From positions 2,480,001 to 2,544,000 of the forward strand of contig JAUJYN010000018.1 of NCBI GenBank assembly GCA_030737835.1: a DNA stretch of 64,000 bases, in the 5' to 3' direction. Every line of letters begins with the position of its first letter. The stretch's first letter is position 1. Below are positions 23,601-34,946 of the stretch, piece by piece. The DNA comes from Acorus gramineus (taxonomy: Eukaryota; Streptophyta; Magnoliopsida; Acorales; Acoraceae). The notes beneath the pieces were generated by a model. The model was not told where the DNA came from. It worked only from the letters and a program-made list of their open reading frames with translations, and searched no databases. Both the position numbers and the translations under genes were made by a program.

Positions 23601-24863
23601 GTGAGTGGGACAATCCAACCCAGTAGAGAGGTGTTATACGCACTTGGGCGTATACCGACCTCTCCTGGGGCACCATGGATAGATATTGGCATGTGTAATA
23701 TGTATATCATGCGAGCATGATTTAATTGTAGAATGCATGTTACCCTAGACTTTGCATGTTAGGGACTTGCACCCTTAGGATATGTGTATGAGCCATGCAG
23801 CATGTCCCCTGGTTCCATGTTAGGAAGCCCGACCGATGCATGTGCCCTACTAGTTTATTTATTAAATTAAATGCTAGTATTTGTTAAATTGCATGTTATA
23901 GTGAATATTATAGGGGAGGGGCCTTGCGAGGACAGCGGTGAGACCCGGGTTAGGGTACACCGTGTTCCTTGTTTGGTTGTCGGGGTGTCCTATAACGGGA
24001 ACTCACGCTGCCCTCCCGAGTTTCTTTCCCCCAATGATATTCCACCCTTGTTATAACCTTATGCATGTTCCCCGTATCGTAGTTATGCGCCCTGGTGGGT
24101 TCTGAGGAATTCAGAACAGTAGTGTTGTTATGATGTGTTGTCTGCGGATCCGAGTGGATCATATGCGATGGATAGGCTGTTCTGTTCCCTTCGTTGGATC
24201 CATGTAGAGACTACCTCAGCGTTAGACAGGTTGTCCCGTGCAGGGGCTCCCAGTAGTAGGCGCCTCCTGATTTGGTAGAAGGACTGTGCTGAACATGGGA
24301 GTGGCCAAACGACCTACGGAGTGGGGAGAGACTATCGGTGGACCAAGGGTGACCAACAGCCTAGTCAGTCCCAAGAGCCTATGTCACCCGTTGTAGGGTG
24401 AGGGTGAGGGTGTAGTGGGTTGGCGATGACCGACCCGCTGGATTTGTCTATGGATGATTGTCAGTCCCAATATCCTATGTCACTCCTGTTGAGGGGTGAG
24501 GGTGAGGGTGTAGTAGGTTGGCGATAGCGACCTACTGGATTGGTGTAGTTAGTCCCAATATCCTTGGTCACCCCTTGAGGGTGAGGGTGAGGGTGTAGTG
24601 GGTTGGCGGAAGCAACCCACCGGATTTGTGATTGGATTTTGATTAGTCCCAATATCCTTGGTCACCCATTGAGGGTGAGGGTGAGGGTGTAGTGGGTTGG
24701 CGTTAGCGACCCACTAGTCAGAGGAATTGTTGTTATTTGTGGCTATGGTAATGTGGTTGTGGATGTTAAGAATTATCTGGTTGTGGTCAATATTGTCTGT
24801 GATGCATGGGTTGTGCCGTTCACTGAGCGTGTGGCTCACCCCTCGCATAATCTTTTTCTACAG

Positions 24864-24916
24864 TGTCATCTGAGTCGGATCTGGAGGAGGAGCTCCCCGA
24901 GGGACTTCATCAGTAG
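24864..24916 (+). other. Exon-like block C, short form
   Basis: Follows TTTTTCTACAG. The frame reads SSESDLEEELPEGLHQ then TAG (24914-24916). It is 12 nt shorter than the 1397-type block, preserving frame and stop. Confidence 0.6.
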
Positions 24917-25256
24917 CGGAGTAGCGCCACGTCCCGCGAGTATCAGAGGCTATCAGCATCCCTTGTGCCTGTATGTATTATTTTCCGTGCTTGGGCATGC
25001 GTTTGTGTTGTATTTGGATGTCTTTGTATGTATATTGGCTCTCACAGGACATGTGATTATGTATGGAGTCTGTAGTGTGTTTTGATTACAGATTCAGTCT
25101 TTAGCTTCCGCATTTGGTGTATATATCATGTCAGCCCTGCTTTTGTTGTCTGTGTGTCATTCTGGTTGCTTGTGTATGATATATTATTGACCTCCTGTGT
25201 AGATTCTGATATTTTATATACACTTGCCGCGTCTCGGGGACGCCCGGGGCGTGACA

Positions 25257-27462
25257 GTTTCCTTGCCCACACATAATCCAGAATCACCACAAATAAAATG
25301 ACCCAAATTCTGTACTACAAATGCAATAGGTCATCTCATCAACATAATTTAATAGTAGATTGAGGGGCTATGAAATCCCTTTTTTTTTTCTACTAGTTGA
25401 TGTACATGTGCGTTGCACAAGGAAAAATATACATGAATGATGTATAGGTCTAATAGTATATGAAAATGCATATACATGACGCTGAAGAAAAACATGACAT
25501 TATAAAAGATGTGATTCACGTTTAAATATATCAAACAAATGCACGTAATATCAAATATACCATTACGAAATAGTGATAATCCATTTATAAAATTATTGAC
25601 ATGTATAATGTATTATTCATAAAGTATTATTCATAAATATACTTTCATCAGATTTAATTATTATTATATATATATATATATATATATCATAAATTTCAAG
25701 TAAGTTACGATGTTTCTGACAAGAACAATGTATTTATAAACAATTATTGTACTTTAAATTATAATTAATCACTTTTATTCTCTTGAACCAATAACAACTG
25801 CTACCTTGCCCACTTTATTTAGATTGCCAATCGATCAATGAAATTAAACATCTTTTGATATAAATACATAATTAAGTTGTAAATACTTAAGAGGAATCAC
25901 ATCTCAAATATTTATAATTTGCATTGAAATTGTAATAGTATTTTCATTCACAAAGCATGCATGGATGTTTCAAACCAAAGAACAAACACCTCATGCGAAT
26001 TCACCAAATCCATCAAGCATTGATACGTGCAACACCTTCCGGACGATCTCGTCGGAGATCGTTGCTTCATGTTTTTCAAACAATGTTCCTATCAAAGTTC
26101 TGTGTTAATCCTGCAAAATAAAAGGCATACATCAAATCCATCTATATCCTGTGTATTTATCACAAGGTCATGTCATGTTACGCGAAAGCTAGATCTTTCT
26201 CACAGCTTGCCAAATTAAATGCACACAGTAATAACAAAATATATTGTAATGCAATTATAAATCTGATATATTTCAGGGCCTGCATAACAAAAGGATTTTT
26301 GTCTAATACATTAACAATATTCTTGAAAAGTATAAAAAGCTAATGGAAAAACATCACATCTCCACATAATAAATCAAAGTCATATTTCTTTTTGGAGCAT
26401 TCATGAATGATTATATGATGAATATTTTTTTAAAAAAAAATAAGTGGATTAACCATTTTGAAATCTAAGATTGACAAGGGGCTTCATAACATGGTCGTAT
26501 TGGAGGAGGTGGGGTAGGAAAAGTCAGTGAACCCAAAAAGGATATCATCGGCAAGGGAGGCGAAGGAGTCGAAGCGGCAAAGACAACAGGGCAGTGACGA
26601 AGGTGCTTATCGTCGATGACCTGAATACAGTGAGAATGAAGAGGTCCGAAAGGCGGTTGAAGTGACCCTCGACGTTCGACATTGACAAGTGGTCGTGAAG
26701 ACCTCGACAAGCTTCTTGAACTCTACCACCTCCGCCTCTTCTCCTCCCCCCACGCGGCCTCCTTTCATTTGTGCGTCAAGAAATTATTAAGGTTTTCATT
26801 TTCATTTTGTAAGATTTCATAAAAAGTAATAGTTGACGACTCTTTGTAATCCCATCCCATCCGGGAATGCTAAGTTGAAAGAATGAATTGAATAGATTCA
26901 ACTACATAGCATTAAATGATAATTATTCATGATCAAAGTACTAATACATATATATTGTCAAGTATAAATAATCATATATTATAAATCAAGATATCATAGC
27001 TTGTATTAAATTAAGTAATTATATATTATGAATATTTGTGAATAATATGATTATTTTGTTAACCATAATGCAAGTGGTATATCATAGCATGTATTATGAT
27101 AATCAAAATAAATACAAAACATCAAATGAAATACATTATGAATAATTTTGAATAGTATTATTTTTCAATATTGTCTAATATAATCATGTATCAATATTGA
27201 GGAGGATAATTTCCCCCACAGTTAAATTTGTAGAAGTGGGATTAAAACTTGGATTGGATTTTTTGTGGAAAAGAAATTTAATTTGGTTGGTTGAATCTGT
27301 CTTTTTCTCTCTCAATGACAGACTGGGATCCATTGGCTGTGAATGACGAACTGGGCCTTTAGAGTGCTATCACGCGACCTCATTATAGGCTACCTACATA
27401 CCCATTGGGGATCAAGTCACACGTAGTTCTTTTACTGGCCTTGTAATTAGCTTGCCACTAAG
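25257..27462. repeat. AT-rich intergenic DNA with Helitron-like end
   Basis: At 25390-25425, TACTAGTTGATGTACATGTG followed by CGTTGCAC reads on the minus strand as a hairpin plus CTAGT, a Helitron-like 3' end. A (TA)n tract lies at about 25665-25688. The GC-richer island 26470-26760 may be a captured gene fragment (see findings). The rest is AT-rich with no recognisable gene. The minus-strand frame at 26465-26710 has no recognised domain and is not called. Confidence 0.4.
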
Positions 27463-28137
27463 TGTTATGCCTGTGTCATTTGGAGCCATTTCGGTTAAGC
27501 CTTGGTCACTTCTAGGTCATTCAGGGCCTTTTTAATTTTTCGATCGGAGCCGCTAAAATTTTGGCTTTTAGCCACCTGCGGGAGTTAGAGCACTCTGATT
27601 GGAAATCTAACTACATATTATGGGTCATGGTACCGTTTAGTACTACCCATAAAAATTTCATCGAATTCCGGTAACGTTTTGAAAAATATGCAGTTCCGAA
27701 TCGCATCCGGGTTTGGCCGTTATTGGGTTTCGGTGGGCGAGATATTTTCGAGTGTGTGGTGCTTCTCCGCACGCTTCCCAATAAAGAAAAAATAAGTGGT
27801 TGAGTGAGGGTGAGCCTAACCCTAACCTCACCACCCCCTTATGGTCACCCCAAAACACTATTTGGGCATGAAAATGACCATTTTGCCCTCTCTCTCTCTC
27901 CCCCTCTCTCCCATTTCGTGGATCTCTCTTTCTCTCCCTCTCTTGGTCTCTTTTTCCTCTCTTTGTGTGTGGAGAAGGAGGAGGAAGAAGCAAAGGAAGG
28001 AGAAGGTGAAGGAGAAGATGAATAGTGTATGAAGGGATGATCTAGCTAGGGTGAGTTTGTGTGTGTGTATGTGTTGTTGTTTCTTTCCCTTCTCCAACCC
28101 TCTCATGCCTCCCCTCATGTTTTCCTCTGTTTTTCAG

Positions 28138-28250
28138 CCAAGAAGGGCTGGTGGAGAGGCTGAAGAGATGGTGGTAGTGGTGGTGGTGGTTGAGGTGGTC
28201 GTGGGTGTGTCGATAACCCCGCATCTCCCCATTTCCCTCCCCCTGCTTCG
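28138..28250 (+). other. Exon-like block A of family-B LTR
   Basis: Bounded by CTCTGTTTTTCAG and GTAAGG. The forward frame is open and Glu/Val-rich (GEAEEMVVVV). It aligns in position with block A of the other LTRs, but its phase does not join to the block-B-like segment without a stop. Confidence 0.4.
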
Positions 28251-30354
28251 GTAAGGCAGCTCACTGTCTCTTAAAGATCTCAGTGAATCTAGTATTTAGA
28301 GGCATATTTTTAGGATTATGTCTTCTTATGATTTGATCATCTATGTGTCTAGTTGTTATATATGAAATTTGGGGTCATTATGATATCTGTGGTGTAAGTT
28401 AGAACCAGTTTTGCATGGCCTGTCCAGATTGGCGTAGGAATTGACCTACTTCTGGAAATAATTTATTTCGGGCTTGTAAAGGCAAAATTAGGTTCTAATG
28501 TCTTCATGGATTATGATCCCAGCATATCAGAGAATGTGCATGATTTATTTCATAATTTTTGGAAGTGTATTGGGTGCTGTGGAGACCAATTAGTAGGGCT
28601 GGTTGCAACAGGTTTGGCAGTTTTGCTTGGTTGAGTGTCAAGGAGTTGTTTGCATGTGTTTTGGGTGATAATATGGAAGTATCAGGGGCTAGGGCCTTCA
28701 TGAAGTAGGCTTATATGTGTGATAGGAGGTTCCATATTTTAATTGTGGATCATTGGTTGTGTTTTGCAGATCTCGTAGACCGGACGCGCGACGATCCGGG
28801 TATCTATGAGTGGTTCGATCCAATCCCCCCCCTCGGGATGCGCTCGACGCGCGTAGTCGCGCGTCGCGCATCGATGGGGCCCCCTAGCTATACTACTTGT
28901 GTAGATAAGTAGTATGGCCATGCTTAAGCTATAATATGTAGATATCTCGCATGCTAGGCTTATATACATGTATTGTATCCATGTATGAATGATTGTGTTG
29001 CATGCGCCCCTCTAGTATGGGCATGTATTTTTGAAATGTGTATGGATGTATAGAATATGGCATGCCTTAGGTAGTATGGTAATACTACTCCCACCATATT
29101 AATTGGAATATTGAACATGATTAAGTCTGGGTTAATAACGGGCACCTGCCTAATATTCCCTTGCGATAAGACTCGAGGGCGTGGTGTAGTTGTTGCGCCC
29201 ATGCTAATGGGGCAAAGCTATGACCAGCTTTATGAGATGATGATCTCTCTCGCCCTCTCCCTCTGAACGAACTGAGTAAGTAGATGCGTCTTCCTACTCG
29301 ACTCAAGTTCGTTTGGAATATTGGCATGCACCTGTTAGTGCGCGAGATCGCGCTTGACCCTTTCTTTTAAGTTGGTGATATCCAACGCATGTTTAAGTTA
29401 GACCATGTATGCATGTTGTATGATTTATTATGATGTAAATCCATGTTAGGGAGTGTCCCTATAATTATTAGATGATTGTGCATATGGTTCATGGACATAG
29501 CTAGACATAAAATTCTCCTGGATATATTTATATGCGCATGTAAAAAAACTGATAGGCCTATCTGGGATAGGCGTGGGTATGACCCGCTGTCGGGTTGTAC
29601 CTTATTAGTTAGAGCGCTAGCGATGTAATCGCCCCGTGCATCCGAGCGATGCACTCGTGTGGAATTCAAGAGAATTCATTATCTTATCGGATTGTTAAGC
29701 CGGTAGTTGGGGCGTGACACCCCCCCTGTGTCCGAGCGACGCAACGGTGTGGGAGTACAGTAGTATTCGATATCTCGATAAGTGATTATCGAGAGTAGTT
29801 GTTTCTCCATTGGGTTCGCTTTGCGAACATGGAATGTTTACTCCCAATGTCGTCCGAGTTGAAGAGGGCCGGGTTGTAGCTGTCCTAACAGAGGGCTCCC
29901 ATCCGTAGGTACCACCGATGCGTTCGGGAGCGTACTGATCGTGGGAGTGTACCAGGTAGAGGCTACCCGGGAGAGGGTTAACGAATGATATTGCGAGCGT
30001 GGAATCGTTCTCCCCTTCGTTGGATCCGATGTAGGAACTCCCCGGCGTTGGAAAAGCTGTCCTGACAGAGGGCTCCCGTCCGTAGGTACCACCGATGCGT
30101 TCGGAAGCGTACTGATCGTGGGAGTATACCAGGTAGAGGCTACGTGGGGAAAGGGCTACCGGTGGACCAAGGGTGTAGAGCAGTCTAAGTCTCTTCCAAA
30201 AGTCCCAAGAGTCTCCCTCCGGGAGTGAGGGTGAGGATGAGGTGAAGACACGTCGCCTCGTGACCCATTCGTTGTTCGTCCGTTCCCATAGTTGTTGGGT
30301 CCGGTCTCGTATCGATGTTCAAAGACATCATTGGGCAGTTATCTCGATGTAGAT

Positions 30355-30590
30355 GATCCAGTAGTGTTGCGTAGACTAGTAATCCCGGGTCTCCTCGACC
30401 AACGGTATGGTCTCTCCCCAAAAGTCCCAAGAGTCTCCCTCCGGGAGTGAGGGTGAGGGTGAGGTTGGTGATCTAGTAATGTTGTGTGGACTAGTAATCC
30501 CGGGTCTCCTCGACCAATGGTATGGTCTCTCCCCAAAAGTCCCAAGAGTCTCCCTCCGGGAGTGAGGGTGAGGGTGAGGTTGGTCGCGCC
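30355..30590 (+). repeat. Tandem duplication with GTGAGGG repeats
   Basis: Two units of about 115 bp, each running from GACTAGTAATCCCGGGTCTC to GAGGGTGAGGGTGAGGTTGG. A third partial copy of the GAGTCTCCCTCCGGGAGTGA motif lies at about 30205. Confidence 0.85.
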
Positions 30591-31116
30591 GCCGCGTGAC
30601 CCTGTTATCCATGGGTTTCCACCCATGTTTACCTTGAAAGGAAATTGTTTATGTATTGAATTGTTGTATGGTGATTGGTTTCCAGCCACTCACTGAGCTT
30701 GTAGCTCACCCCTCGCATACTGTTTCTTTTCAGGGGCAGTGTTGGGCGTGGAGTTGGAGCTTCCCTGTGGCGTGGTCTTATGGGCGTGGAGCGTTCTTCC
30801 GGCGGGTGGCGAGTGCGAGGCTGTCAGCAGTCCTAGAGTCATTTTATGTATTGTAAATCGTGCATGTGGCACATGTTGTATTTTATTTGGTCTAGACTTG
30901 GCTCTCACAGGACAGTGATTGTGTATTTGAGTATGTAATAATGTTTTTGGTTTACAGACATTGTTTATATATTATGCTTCCACTTTTTAGTCAGTTATCA
31001 TTATCCTTGCTTTGCCACCTTGTGTGTTGTTGTTGGAGTCTTTATTGACCTCAGGTATTGATAGCTGATATTTCATTATTGCCATGTCTCGGGGACGGCC
31101 GCCCTGGGGCGTGACA

Positions 31117-31779
31117 CTAAGTGTTTAGTGGGATTTTTTCCAGGGAAACATTCCCCACGTCAGACCCTTGATTACCCACGTTTCGTGGGTAGTGGGCCTT
31201 AATTGCCAACTTGGCGTTTCATTCCTCTGACCATTTCTTCAATCTGTTCGTGGCCTTTTGGCCTACTTGTTTACCCATCACGCCATTTTGAGTACGTTTG
31301 CGAGATGGAAGACCACCCGACTAGACCTCTTGTCTGGTCGTGTCTTCTCTGCTTGTACGCGATGAGCAAGGTCGTCCAACCATACCTCTTGTCTAGTCGT
31401 GCCTTAACTGCTCGGGGTGGTATTCTTTCGCGAGGTGCCTGACTGTCCGACTAGACCCTGGATCTACTCGTGTCAACGCATCTGGGAAAGTCATCATTGC
31501 TCAGAATCCATATTCTGATTCACGGGGCCCATGCATGGCTCATATATGTCTTGATATGACACGTCAGTTCTGGCCTGACATGTGTCGTGGTGCTGATTTT
31601 TACCTCCACAGATGCCCCCTCTCTTACCCTTTTGAATTGTCGAGAGAGCAAGAGATCAGGAAAAATCATCTCGCTTTCGTCCCTCTCGGGGGGTCAAAGA
31701 TCTGCTCGCCTGTTTCCTCAGGATTTTCTGATCCATTCAAGATTTGATGGCTGATTTGCTGTGTCAGCATTAATGGCGC
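31117..31779. other. Unclassified intergenic sequence
   Basis: About 660 bp with no supported gene. A weak internal repetition (CTCTTGTCTGGTCGTG near 31326; CTCTTGTCTAGTCGTG near 31385) and GATGCCCCCTCTCTTACC near 31611 suggest an old, degraded LTR-type sequence. No ends were recognised. Confidence 0.4.
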
Positions 31780-32400
31780 TGTAGTGTAGATACCCTAATT
31801 TTGACCATCCAAAGAAAAGAAATTTACTTCAAGTAATATTAAAAACAAACCACATTTGGACATTTAAATGAAAACTTTTTTAGAAACTAAAACTGGAAAC
31901 CCTAGTCCAAAACTTAAGAAAACCCTAAAAAAATGGACAGGGGCAGCTAATCAACAGTGGCCACCCCTTCCTGGGCGGCTAGTTACAACTAGCCGCCCCC
32001 CTGACCAACCCCAAACCGCTTCCTTGGATGGGACATAAAGCAGCATTTAATGCTGATCATTGCGGTGGTTTGTGACCTTCAGCCGCCCCATTTTGGCCGG
32101 TTCAACCTTAGTAATCAACCCAAGCCACCGCTTGTCAGAGATGGGACGTTTGGCTGGTCATGATGGGAACGGTTAGTTTCAACTAGCCACCCCTCACCTG
32201 GACATTGTCAGAAGAACAATGGATTAATGGGGAGTCAAATCAACCACTCTATTACCCAATTTGTTCTATTGTACAGTAGGCACTCTCCTGCCCCTTTTTC
32301 ACTATAAATAGGGGGCATCCAAAGCATAAAGAAAAAGAAGACATAACAACAACAACCAAAAACCCCAAGAAAGAATCACTACACCATCCCATTCCCATAC

Positions 32401-32434
<34 letters not shown>

Positions 32435-33048
32435 TTATTTGTGAGTAGAAAACCCATTTCCTACACCAAATCACTCTCCTAATCCACTCTCCAAAGCCCG
32501 AGTTAAACCTAGCTTAACCTTTGCCAAACACCCAAACCAAACCCTAACTAGGTTCTGCACAGATTGAGCCAGGTCCCAGGCAGCTGTTTATAACTTGCCG
32601 CCCCCACCTAGAGGGCCACTCTCCACTAGCTGACCCCCTTTCTGGCCCCTTTCCAGTCCCACACCTCCTCTAGTCAAATCCCCGAAGCAGAACAAGATTC
32701 CCGTCTTTCACCTATGTGTGCGGTATACTCGTGTCCCAGAGCGGAGACCCCGCAAACTCTTCACGAAGGCGATCAAATCCGCCCCAAATTATCCTGTTTT
32801 TTGAGAAAAAGCAGGTGGCGATCACAACAACCCCCGAATCCTCCTGAGGACACGTCGGCCGCCTCAGCCAGGAACGAAACCGCCCTACCACCCTTTCCGA
32901 GAGATGATCTGACCGAGCCCGCCAAGGCACAGCTCTCTGGATCTGAGCCTCCGAAGAACCCCCACACACACACAGAACCTACCAGAGGACCAGAGAGGAG
33001 GAAGAGAAGGCACCTAACTTCCCTCTTCCCCGAAATCCGATACCGACA
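31780..33048 (+). mobile_element. 5' LTR of a Tat/Ogre-like element
   Basis: TGTAGTGTAGATACCCTAAT to ..GATACCGACA, 1,269 bp. The opening resembles Tat/Ogre LTRs. It has a TATA box at 32303-32310, a (GA)n tract near 32404-32431, and is directly followed by a PBS-like segment. A diverged partial copy lies at 42930-43766. The left target copy would be GGCGC (31775-31779); the right partner was not found. Confidence 0.65.
32303..32310 (+). promoter_or_regulatory. TATA box of the Tat/Ogre-like LTR
   Basis: TATAAATA in the context CACTATAAATAGGGGGC, repeated as CTATAAATAGAGGGC in the 3' copy (42993-43000). Confidence 0.6.
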
Positions 33049-33051
33049 GCC

Positions 33052-33069
33052 TGGCGATCACAGTGGGAC
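33052..33069 (+). other. Primer-binding-site-like sequence
   Basis: TGGCGATCACAGTGGGAC lies three bases after the LTR end, where the tRNA primer site is expected. It resembles the TGGCGACTCCACTGGGGAC-type sites of Tat/Ogre elements. The tRNA is not assigned. Confidence 0.45.
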
Positions 33070-33204
33070 ATCCCTCGTGAAAGACAACAAAAGATAATCC
33101 TCTTCTGCTTCTTTTCCAATAACCTGACTAGAATGCCATCATCTCTCTAGGAAGACCCAGAATTCCCACCCCTCAAGTCTGACCCTCTACTTTGCATAAC
33201 GACA

Positions 33205-33440
33205 TCCTTTACTACTTTAAGCCGCACACAGTTGTGCACCCCTTTTATTGCTTTAAGCCGCACACAGCTGCACACCCTTTTACTGCTTTAAGCCGCACAC
33301 AGCTACGCACCCCATTACTGCTTTAAGCCGCACACAGCTGCGCCCTTTACTGCTTTAAGCTGCACACAGCTGCGCACCCTTTACTACTTTAACTTGCACA
33401 CAGCTGCGCACCCCTTTATCGCTTTATTTATTGCTTTGAT
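33205..33440 (+). repeat. Tandem repeats in the leader
   Basis: About seven units of roughly 30-35 bp built on CTTTAAGCCGCACACAGCTG with CGCACCC and a T-rich link, between the primer site and the gag region. Confidence 0.9.
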
Positions 33441-33480
33441 CTGCATTCATTCACACCTAGGCTTTTCCATATTCACACAA

Positions 33481-34946
33481 TGGAGGCCTATACCTAGGAA
33501 AAAGTAGTAGAGGAGAAAGACAACCAGGGAGATCAAACCGCCCAATTCCTCAGCCACCTAGAGGAGAGGATGGCTACCCTAGGATACCAGTCGATCGAGG
33601 ACATGTTCAGTGACCTCACCGACTATCACCAGGCCAAGACCTTGAAACAGGAAACCCCTGTTAAGACCCCCAAGGCTTGCCCCACCCCCAATACACTACC
33701 AACACTCGGCTTCTTGGTAAATCCGAGTCCAAGCCTCTTTTCCTTTGCCCCACCTTCCCCCGCGAATCCAATATTCCCAACCCTTTCTACTCTGAGCCCT
33801 TACCAGGCCACCTCCAACCCGAGACCACTAAACAGCCCTCCCAGGGGAGAAACGTTGGATGAAACCATCCGGAGAATTCTCTCCAAGACTGGCCCTTCTG
33901 CCCCCAAACACATGTCTCTACACAACCTGAGACAAATCCCGTCAGTCCACCTACCGGAGAGATTTAAAATCCCAAAATTTCATTGGTATTGGAGGCCTAT
34001 ACCTAGGAAAAAGTAGTAGAGGAGAAAGACAACCAGGGAGATCAAACCACCCAATTCCTCGGCCACCTAGAGGAGAGGATGACTACCCTAGGATACCAGT
34101 CGATCGAGGACATGTTCAGTGACCTCACCGACTATCACCAGGCCAAGACCTTGAAACAGGAAACCCCTGTTAAGACCCCCAAGGCTTGCCCCACCCCCAA
34201 TACACTACCAACACCCGGCTTCTTGGTAAATCCGAGTCCAAGCCTCTTTTCCTTTGCCCCACCTTCCCCCGCGAATCCAATATTCCCAACCCTTTCTGCT
34301 ATGAGCCCTTACCAGGCCACCTCCAACCCGAGACCACTAAACAGCCCTCCCAGGGGAGAAACGTTGGATGAAACCATCTGGAGAATTCTCTTCGAGACTG
34401 ACCCTTCTGCCCCCAAACACATGTCTCTACACAACCTGAGACAAATCTCGTTAGTCCACCTACCAGAGGGATTTAAAATCCCAAAATTTCACTAGTACAA
34501 CGGTCGTTGAGACCCAGACATTCATTTGACCGCCTTTTATCTAGATGCCCGGCCGTTTCTAGATAACCAACCTCTGGTAGTATTCCTCTTCCAAAAATCA
34601 TTGGAAGGAGAAGCACTACAATGGTTCTCCACCCTCCTTGTAGATCATTTGTCAAACTTCTCAGCTATAAGCGAGAAGTTTCTGGGCCGCTACGGACCCC
34701 CTTTATTTCAGACCTAACCATAGAAAGAATGAGGCCTAGGGAGGAATTTGAACAGTACGTGTCCGGGTGGCGCACCCTCGTCCACCGAACTGGCCTACAA
34801 CTAACGGAATGTCATGAAATTAACATGATGTTGCAGAGCCTGACTCCAGAGCTCCGTACGAGTTTTTCGTACGAAGACTGCACCACATACCAACTTCTCA
34901 TTGACCGCCACAACAGGATTTTCCGTTGTGCAGCCCCAGTAGTCCA
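33481..34946 (+). pseudogene. gag pseudogene of the Tat/Ogre-like element, with 509-bp duplication
   Basis: The N-terminal part appears twice. Units start at 33481 and 33990 with TGGAGGCCTATACCTAGG, each containing the TLGYQSIEDMFSDLTDYHQ segment; the period of 509 bp changes the frame between copies. After the second unit the gag core follows in broken frames: FLDNQPLVVFLFQKSLEGEA near 34555 and ALQWFSTLL near 34615, then REEFEQYVSGWRTLVHRTG near 34740. This is the layout of the Retrotrans_gag domain of Ty3/gypsy elements. In-frame TAG codons interrupt it near 33494 and 34494. It is cut at 34946 by an LTR insertion (duplication GTCCA at 34942-34946 and 41880-41884). Confidence 0.7.

Larger units (their letters stand above)
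21722..25256 (+). mobile_element. Family-A solo LTR
   Basis: TGTTATATATGTGTCAC to GGGGCGTGACA, 3,535 bp, duplication GTTTC at 21717-21721 and 25257-25261. It has a TATA box (21984-21991), block A with donor at 22310, GC-rich core (about 22340-23440), block B (23565-23600), one GCCTTGCGAGG block (near 23920) where other A copies have two, five spaced GTGAGGG repeats (24390-24690) and block C (24864-24916). The frame through blocks B and C is open in this copy. Confidence 0.93.
27463..31116 (+). mobile_element. Family-B solo LTR
   Basis: TGTTATGCCTGTGTCATTTGG to GGGGCGTGACA, 3,654 bp, duplication CTAAG at 27458-27462 and 31117-31121. It shares the 3' terminus and module order with family A, but the 5' part differs and the GC-rich core is absent in this copy. 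Exon-like block A lies at 28138-28250 (CTCTGTTTTTCAG before, GTAAGG after). A block-B-like segment after TTTTGCAG at 28770 encodes LVDRTRDDPGI but lacks the GTGAGT donor. A third block follows TTTCTTTTCAG at 30734. Tandem repeats with CTCCGGGAGTGAGGGTGAGG occupy 30200-30590. Confidence 0.92.

Noticed and set aside
28042-28254. His-rich or Val-rich small protein genes in the family-B LTR leader
   Set aside because: They reflect GGT/CAC and CT-rich simple sequence; only the splice-bounded block at 28138-28250 is retained, as non-committal exon-like sequence.
30656-30856. Frame GQCWAWSWSF.. in family-B LTRs (also near 48040-48333 and on the minus strand at 35225 and 50161)
   Set aside because: Open in several copies, but an alternative frame over the same bases is also open and the phase does not fit the upstream block, so it is not called as coding.
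33205-33440. CRISPR-like array
   Set aside because: Units are head-to-tail with no unique spacers of constant length; the context is a plant retrotransposon leader.
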